From the NCBI GenBank assembly GCA_937983065.1, contig CALKAL010000065.1:1-10316 (forward strand): a stretch of 10,316 bases of DNA, given 5' to 3'. The DNA is from an uncultured Bacillaceae bacterium (GTDB lineage: Bacteria; Bacillota; Bacilli; Bacillales; Alkalibacillaceae). A program made the translations under genes and the position numbers. Under the pieces are notes generated by a model that did not search any database, was not told where the DNA came from, and saw only the letters and a list, made by a program, of their open reading frames with translations. Position 1 is the first letter of the stretch, and each line of letters opens with the position of its first letter. Shown here one piece after another: positions 6,650 through 10,316 of the stretch.

Positions 6650-6678
6650 ACTATACACCAAATGATAACGATTCTCAA
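6650..6678 (-). promoter_or_regulatory. SigA-type promoter of the reductase gene
   Basis: On the minus strand TTGAGA (6678-6673) and TATAGT (6655-6650) are separated by exactly 17 bases. This is a strong vegetative-type promoter about 43 bases before the reductase start. Confidence 0.75.
6663..6677. promoter_or_regulatory. Fur box (7-1-7) over the reductase promoter
   Basis: TGATAACGATTCTCA matches the Bacillus Fur 7-1-7 consensus TGATAATNATTATCA at 12 of 14 defined bases. It covers most of the -35 element and the upstream part of the spacer of the promoter, the classic position for repression by iron-loaded Fur. The PerR and Zur boxes are similar but fit less well. Confidence 0.7.
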
Positions 6679-6736
6679 TTAAATGAGCTAAATGATGATT
6701 ACAGTAAATTATGGAATTATAATAAATGAGTCCATA

Positions 6737-7051
6737 TCACGAAATAAGTTTTAAACCGACGGCAGAGCTTAATATTAACGCAATAAAAAAGATTCGTTTC
6801 CAATCCTTTGATTCCCCAAAATAAAACATCCCGATTAACGCACTTCCTACGACACTAATTCCTGTCCAAATCGCATATCCCGTACCCATCGGAATCGTTT
6901 GCAAAGAATAGCTTAGAAATCCAAGAGCCGATCCAAGCCCTAAAATAATTAATACAACGGTCTGCCAGTTTCGCTTAACAGATAATTGGTTGATCATCGC
7001 TACAGCAAACGTTTCACATAGACCAGCAATTACTAAAACAAACCATGCCAT
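6737..7051 (-). CDS. ykkD: SMR family exporter subunit YkkD
   Basis: A 104-residue small multidrug resistance protein with four membrane helices. The essential membrane glutamate is Glu13 in helix 1 (IAGLCETFAVAM). The helix-3 pattern PMGTGYAIWTGISVVGSALIG and the ending RIFFIALILSSAVGLKLIS closely match what I know of Bacillus YkkD. It acts in the cell membrane as a proton-coupled exporter, paired with YkkC. Its ATG overlaps the ykkC stop by one base (TAATG), showing translational coupling, and GGGGGGAG precedes it. Known function in Bacillus is cationic drug efflux; the upstream guanidine riboswitch points to guanidinium export. No terminator was seen after it, so transcription may run on toward the reductase promoter. 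Confidence 0.93.
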   Translation of the reverse strand: MAWFVLVIAGLCETFAVAMINQLSVKRNWQTVVLIILGLGSALGFLSYSLQTIPMGTGYAIWTGISVVGSALIGMFYFGESKDWKRIFFIALILSSAVGLKLIS

Positions 7052-7401
7052 TAAGCTCTCCCCCCTTCTGTACTTGACTCATTCTCATTATCCGTCACTA
7101 ATTTTAGCCCAATAACACCAGTTAAAAGAACTCCGATGAGAAGAATTTTAGCCCATCTGAACGGTTCTCCGAAAAATAAAATTTCCGCAATAACCGTACC
7201 ACCTGCGCCTAAGCCGACAAAAACAGTGTAGACCGTTCCAGCAGGGAGTACTTGTGCAACAGATATCATTAAATAATTGCTTACGATAATTAAAATAACG
7301 GTCGCTGTCCACGTCCAAAAATTATATGAATGCGCTAATCCAATGACCCAAAAAACTTCTAAGACAGCGGCAATAATTAATTTAACCCAGTTTATATTCA
7401 T
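7051..7401 (-). CDS. ykkC: SMR family exporter subunit YkkC
   Basis: A 116-residue four-helix SMR protein, the first gene of the ykkCD pair. Glu15 (AAVLEVFWVIGLAHS) is the conserved proton/substrate-binding residue. LPAGTVYTVFVGLGAGGTV is the helix-3 signature, and LLIGVLLTGVIGLKLVTDNE with a hydrophilic EGG tail matches Bacillus YkkC. The open frame reaches back to 7497, but that part crosses the riboswitch and terminator. ATG 7401 has GGAGG at ideal spacing and gives the normal family length, so it is chosen. It forms a hetero-oligomeric exporter with YkkD. Expression should rise when guanidine binds the riboswitch in its leader. Confidence 0.94.
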   Translation of the reverse strand: MNINWVKLIIAAVLEVFWVIGLAHSYNFWTWTATVILIIVSNYLMISVAQVLPAGTVYTVFVGLGAGGTVIAEILFFGEPFRWAKILLIGVLLTGVIGLKLVTDNENESSTEGGRA

Positions 7402-7431
7402 AGGAAAACCTCCAAATTTAGTATTAACATG

Positions 7432-7474
7432 AAAAGCCCAAGAGAAACTAAAAATAGTTATCTCCCAGGCTTTT
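7432..7474 (-). terminator. Riboswitch-controlled terminator before ykkC
   Basis: The end of the aptamer (7461-7474) pairs with 7432-7445 over 14 contiguous pairs, including three G-U wobbles, around a 15-base loop. The 5' arm is AAAAGCCTGGGAGA and the 3' arm ends GGGCTTTT. Because the 5' arm is part of the aptamer's conserved 3' segment, terminator and ligand-bound aptamer exclude each other. The T run is short (four), so termination may be only partial. Confidence 0.75.
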
Positions 7475-7551
7475 GTCCTTCCGTGGCACGTTATCACGTG
7501 TGTTTTCTCTCGGACCAGACCAACAATAGATGTTGCGGAACCCTAGAAAAC
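7461..7551 (-). ncRNA. Guanidine-I riboswitch (ykkC-yxkD class)
   Basis: Read on the minus strand, the class landmarks appear in order: CTAGGGTTCCG, then GGTCTGGTCCGAGAG, then CCACGG, and finally GGACAAAAGCCTGGGAGA. Supporting helices are P1 (7545-7551 with 7502-7508, GTTTTCT/AGAAAAC), a small hairpin CAACA/TGTTG (7531-7535 with 7521-7525) and a third hairpin CACGT/ACGTG with a four-base loop (7496-7500 with 7487-7491). The known class binds guanidinium and turns genes on. Here it sits directly before ykkCD, its best-known target. The 3' motif has GGAC and CCT where the usual form is GGAT and CCC. Confidence 0.93.
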
Positions 7552-7572
7552 ATTCTTATTCGATTGTTAATC

Positions 7573-7601
7573 ACTATACAAACATTTTAAATGAATTTAA
7601 A
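7573..7601 (-). promoter_or_regulatory. Possible promoter of the riboswitch-ykkCD transcript
   Basis: On the minus strand TTTAAA (7601-7596) and TATAGT (7578-7573) are 17 bases apart, and transcription would start shortly before the aptamer. The -35 is weak (4 of 6). Confidence 0.45.
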
Positions 7602-7715
7602 CAAAAATGCATCTGATACAAATGGATTTAACCTCCCTCATAGTCATCCTTTCTGACTTTTTAAGCATGAAAATATACATGTTGTTCATTTTGCAAATTT
7701 TGATCGCTTTATTTT

Positions 7716-7724
7716 TGTCATAAT
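7716..7724 (+). promoter_or_regulatory. Possible extended -10 promoter of the ABC-LytTR operon
   Basis: TGTCATAAT is an extended -10 (TG, one base, CATAAT) 29 bases before the ATPase start. The matching -35 window (7696-7701, AATTTT) is poor, which would suit an activator-dependent promoter. ATTTTG repeats lie at 7688-7693 and 7697-7702. Confidence 0.4.
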
Positions 7725-7753
7725 GAAAGCAACAAAAAGGAAGGGTGAAAAGG

Positions 7754-8650
7754 ATGTTATCGATTCAAGAAGTGAAAAAAACGTATGAAAAGACAGACGC
7801 ATTAAAAGGAGTTTCGCTTCAAATAGAGCGAGGCATTTGCTTCGGACTTGTTGGGCCTAATGGAGCGGGAAAGTCGACATTAATTAAAATGATTGCCTCT
7901 GTCATTCCAGATTTTGATGGGGAAATATCGTTTAATTTTGATGATCCGCAGTCAATCAAACGACATATTGGCTATATTCCCCAAGACATTTGCTTAGAAC
8001 AAACTCTTACTGCCTTAGATAATTTATATTTTTTCGGTAAGCTTTACGGATTAAAAGGTAAGGAGTTAAAAGAGCGTGCTGAAACGGTTTTAAAATTAAT
8101 CGGTTTAGAGAAGCACGGTAAAGAAAAGGTACTTAAATTTTCTGGTGGGATGAAGCGGCGATTAAATATCGGATGTGCTTTATTACATGAACCGCAATTA
8201 ATTATTATGGATGAGCCAACTGTAGGCATTGACCCGCAATCAAGACTGTATATTTTCGACATGATTGAAGCGTTAAAGGAAGAGGGCTGTACCATCATTT
8301 ATGCGAGTCACTATATGGAAGAGATTGAGCGGTTATGTGATGAGGTTGCGATGATTGATCAAGGAGTTATCGTTGAGCAAGGTGAAATTGATGAATTGTT
8401 AAAAAAGCATGCTGAGCCGGCTCTATTTATTAGTGGAGACAATTGTCTGCCTGATGATATTGGCGAGTATTGCACCGTTGAAGATAGAAAAGAAGGCTAT
8501 TTGCTGAAGGCTAATAATCTTCTATTAATAATTGAGAAAATATTAAACTATGTGAAAGAAAATGCAAGTCAGTTGTATCGATTTGAACTAGTTCAGCCCC
8601 GATTAGAAGATGTGTTTATCTCTTTAACGGGAAGTCAATTAAGAGATTAG
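7754..8650 (+). CDS. ABC transporter ATP-binding protein (DrrA/CcmA-like)
   Basis: A 298-residue ATPase that energises the permease encoded next. Walker A GPNGAGKS is at 34-41, Q-loop Gln77 in YIPQD, signature FSGGM at 129-133, Walker B LIIMDEP at 149-155 and H-loop His186 in ASHYMEE, so it should be active. The C-terminal 80 residues end in the PRLEDVFISLTGSQLRD pattern typical of drug/antibiotic-export ATPases. A GTG nine bases upstream (7745) is in frame, but the Shine-Dalgarno AAGGAAGGG overlaps it and is correctly spaced for ATG 7754. It is the first gene of a four-gene operon with a permease, a LytTR regulator and a DUF3021 membrane protein, which suggests export of a toxic or signalling compound. 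The substrate is unknown. Confidence 0.93.
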   Translation: MLSIQEVKKTYEKTDALKGVSLQIERGICFGLVGPNGAGKSTLIKMIASVIPDFDGEISFNFDDPQSIKRHIGYIPQDICLEQTLTALDNLYFFGKLYGLKGKELKERAETVLKLIGLEKHGKEKVLKFSGGMKRRLNIGCALLHEPQLIIMDEPTVGIDPQSRLYIFDMIEALKEEGCTIIYASHYMEEIERLCDEVAMIDQGVIVEQGEIDELLKKHAEPALFISGDNCLPDDIGEYCTVEDRKEGYLLKANNLLLIIEKILNYVKENASQLYRFELVQPRLEDVFISLTGSQLRD

Positions 8651-8670
8651 TAAATAGGAGGGTGTTTATT

Positions 8671-9417
8671 ATGGATGCTATTATTACAATGGAATCAAAA
8701 AAATATTTGCAAGACCGCGGTTTACTATTTTGGATGATTATATTACCGATTCTTTTTACAGTTATTTTTATATCCGTTTTCACATCTGGGGTTAGTGATG
8801 ACGTTAAAACAGAGGTTATTACTTCTATTATTCCGGGTTATGCGGTGATGTTCGTTTTTTTCGTCATGATTAATATGGCTGAAACGTTATTAAACGATAA
8901 AAATAGTGGTATGATTGCTAGAATTGCAAGTACACCTCTGTCGCCGTATAAATATTTGTTAGGAAAATGGTTTCCGAACCTTTTTGTCGTATTAATTCAA
9001 ATAGTAATTCTTTTTGCTTTTGGTAAACTAGTATATGATATTAGTTTTGGGCAACCGTTCGCGCTTCTTTTGATTTCTATCGTTCTTGCAGTAACTGTGA
9101 CAGGACTCGGCTTAGCTTTAGCACTTTTAGTTAATTCAAACAATATGGCTGTTGCGCTCACTCAAGTTATTGCATTAGGAGGAGCAGTACTCGGTGGATT
9201 ATGGATGCCGATTGATATGATGCCGTCATTCATTCAAAATTTCGCCAACTTTCTACCGCAATTTTGGGCACATCAAGCCTATCAAAGTGCTTTAGTTGGT
9301 GAATTAGAAATGATTGAGCTTGCGAAATCGATATCTATTTTACTTGCTTTTGGATTGGCTGGGTTCTTTTTAGCACTAATTCGCTATCCACATTTTTTAA
9401 AAAAGGCGAGAGGTTAA
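8671..9417 (+). CDS. ABC-2 type transporter permease
   Basis: A 248-residue membrane protein with about six helices, at roughly residues 18-38, 55-75, 100-122, 130-155, 162-182 and 220-240. The ABC-2 family signs are the cytosolic loop EKSGMIARIASTPLSPYKYLLGK-like block after helix 2 (here NDKNSGMIARIASTPLS) and the GGLWMPIDMMPSFIQ segment before the last extracellular part. AGGAGG at 8657-8662 is placed for ATG 8671; an in-frame GTG at 8662 overlaps that site and is rejected. The gene starts 20 bases after the ATPase stop, and the two are clearly co-transcribed. It probably dimerises in the membrane with the ATPase as an exporter. Confidence 0.9.
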   Translation: MDAIITMESKKYLQDRGLLFWMIILPILFTVIFISVFTSGVSDDVKTEVITSIIPGYAVMFVFFVMINMAETLLNDKNSGMIARIASTPLSPYKYLLGKWFPNLFVVLIQIVILFAFGKLVYDISFGQPFALLLISIVLAVTVTGLGLALALLVNSNNMAVALTQVIALGGAVLGGLWMPIDMMPSFIQNFANFLPQFWAHQAYQSALVGELEMIELAKSISILLAFGLAGFFLALIRYPHFLKKARG

Positions 9418-9442
9418 AACATACACAAAGTGGGGGGAACTT

Positions 9443-9904
9443 ATGAAATTAAACATTGATATTGATGACAAATATTCCGAAACGCACGTAACGATTCAAG
9501 CATCTGAATGGTCAGAGGAGCTTGAAGCGATTGTGAACGTTATTAAGAAAAATAAACAACAACGTCTTTTCGGCATTGATGAAGATCAAACGGTATTACT
9601 GAATCCGAGTGACATTGACTTCGTTTATGCGGAAAATCGGAAAACTTATGCCACCGTGGAAAAGCGTCGCATTGAGCTAAAAATGAAGCTTTATGAAGTG
9701 GAAGCGATGTTAACCCCCTATCATTTCATGCGCTTTTCAAAATCAGTGATCGGTAATTTAAATCGAATTGACCGTTTTGAATTGTCGTTTAACGGAAATC
9801 TTTGTGTTTATTTTAAATCTGGGAACAAAGAATACGTGTCAAGAAAATACGTTAACCCAATAAAAGAAACACTGTTGATGGGAGGGAATGAAGATGGTCG
9901 TTGA
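9443..9904 (+). CDS. LytTR-domain DNA-binding transcriptional regulator
   Basis: A 153-residue regulator without a receiver domain. The N-terminal 45 residues (NIDIDDKYSETHVTIQASEW) are typical of the LytTR proteins paired with DUF3021. The LytTR domain covers about 50-148, with LLNPSDIDFVYAENRKTYATVE, then the recognition-type segment YHFMRFSKSVIGNLNRIDRFE and the ending GNKEYVSRKYVNPIKE. The start has a GGGGGGA Shine-Dalgarno a few bases upstream. The gene is 25 bases after the permease and overlaps the DUF3021 gene by 11 bases. In streptococcal LytTR regulatory systems (HdrRM, BrsRM) the membrane partner restrains the regulator; the same control of this operon is likely but inferred. Confidence 0.92.
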   Translation: MKLNIDIDDKYSETHVTIQASEWSEELEAIVNVIKKNKQQRLFGIDEDQTVLLNPSDIDFVYAENRKTYATVEKRRIELKMKLYEVEAMLTPYHFMRFSKSVIGNLNRIDRFELSFNGNLCVYFKSGNKEYVSRKYVNPIKETLLMGGNEDGR

Positions 9905-10298
9905 AATAATGAAGCGCATCATGCTCGGTTTTGCCTTTGCAGCGATATTTACCTTCATTGTCCTTACGATTTTAATGTTAAATCAGATTGATCCGCCAAT
10001 TAAACAAATATGGCTCAATATGCTCGCATCAATGACAATTGGGGCTTATTTTGGGCTAGCGTCGTTCATTTTCGATAAAACGAACTGGACACCCCTTGTA
10101 AAAACGACCGTCCATTTCAGCTTATCAATCGTCGTTTATTTTATTATAGCTATTAACCTAAAATGGATTCCGCTAGCAATTGGCCCGATTATCTTTAGTA
10201 TTTTGACGTTTGTTCTAATCTACGTCATTTACTGGTGCGGATATTATTTTTACTATAAACGAATCGAGGAAACGATGAACGCTCATCTTGGAAAATAA
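9894..10298 (+). CDS. DUF3021 family membrane protein, partner of the LytTR regulator
   Basis: A 134-residue protein with four predicted membrane helices (about 7-29, 40-58, 70-91 and 96-120) and a short basic C-terminus, matching the DUF3021 family. GGGAGGG (9880-9886) lies seven bases before ATG 9894 but only one base before the in-frame ATG 9888, so the later start is chosen. It overlaps the end of the LytTR gene by 11 bases, implying coupled translation and a fixed ratio. It is probably the membrane-bound antagonist or sensor of the LytTR regulator. The sequence ends 18 bases after its stop, so any further operon gene or terminator is out of view. Confidence 0.88.
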   Translation: MVVEIMKRIMLGFAFAAIFTFIVLTILMLNQIDPPIKQIWLNMLASMTIGAYFGLASFIFDKTNWTPLVKTTVHFSLSIVVYFIIAINLKWIPLAIGPIIFSILTFVLIYVIYWCGYYFYYKRIEETMNAHLGK

Positions 10299-10316
10299 AA
10301 AAGCACTCTCTTAAAT

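Noticed and set aside
6494..6682. 62-codon plus-strand frame over the reductase start and Fur promoter
   Set aside because: It lies opposite coding and regulatory sequence, has no ribosome site, and its translation resembles no protein I recognise.
7402..7497. N-terminal extension of YkkC back to 7497
   Set aside because: It runs through the guanidine riboswitch and terminator; ATG 7401 has an ideal ribosome site and yields the family length.
8044..8298. 84-codon minus-strand frame inside the ABC ATPase
   Set aside because: It is antisense to the signature and Walker B region of a conserved ATPase.
10299..10316. Possible left arm of a terminator after the DUF3021 gene
   Set aside because: The sequence ends before a second arm could be seen, so a hairpin cannot be shown.

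Overview
The window looks like chromosomal DNA from a low-GC, AT-rich Bacillaceae-type Firmicute. Genes have strong purine-rich Shine-Dalgarno sites (AAGGAGG type), GTG and TTG starts occur, intrinsic hairpin/T-run terminators are common, and several loci have clear Bacillus counterparts: ykkCD behind a guanidine-I riboswitch, a YxjI/LOR-type protein, and a LytTR-DUF3021 pair. No rRNA, tRNA, insertion sequence, phage gene or CRISPR array was seen.

Layout, left to right. 1-190: three full copies and one decayed copy of a 52-bp tandem repeat whose unit can fold into a hairpin. 227-1567 (-): a DHA2-type MFS drug/proton antiporter. 1568-1881: a divergent intergenic region. 1882-3824 (+): an NAD-dependent aldehyde dehydrogenase (AcoD/acetaldehyde type) followed by its frequent partner of unknown function, a DUF779 protein. 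Two back-to-back terminators separate this pair from a convergent class I SAM methyltransferase (-). 4691-5808 (+): a LURP-one-related (LOR) protein and a TetR/AcrR-type regulator that seems to have lost its start codon. A bidirectional terminator (5843-5876) separates the regulator from a stand-alone FAD/NAD(P) reductase (-), whose promoter is overlapped by a good Fur box. 6737-7551 (-): the paired SMR exporter genes ykkC and ykkD with an upstream guanidine-I (ykkC-class) riboswitch and a terminator that competes with it. 7754-10298 (+): a four-gene operon of ABC ATPase, ABC-2 permease, LytTR DNA-binding regulator and DUF3021 membrane protein.

The theme is small-molecule stress handling: drug or toxin export (MFS, SMR, ABC), aldehyde detoxification and iron-responsive redox chemistry, each unit with its own local control. 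The guanidine riboswitch-exporter is a known system and is very clear here. The least understood parts are the DUF779 partner with a possible Shine-Dalgarno/anti-Shine-Dalgarno switch before it, the Fur-controlled reductase of unknown substrate, the LytTR-DUF3021-ABC operon, and the hairpin-forming tandem repeat. No wholly unprecedented multi-gene system was identified. Several start codons were moved from the longest reading frame to the one with a properly spaced Shine-Dalgarno site, and the reasons are given for each.
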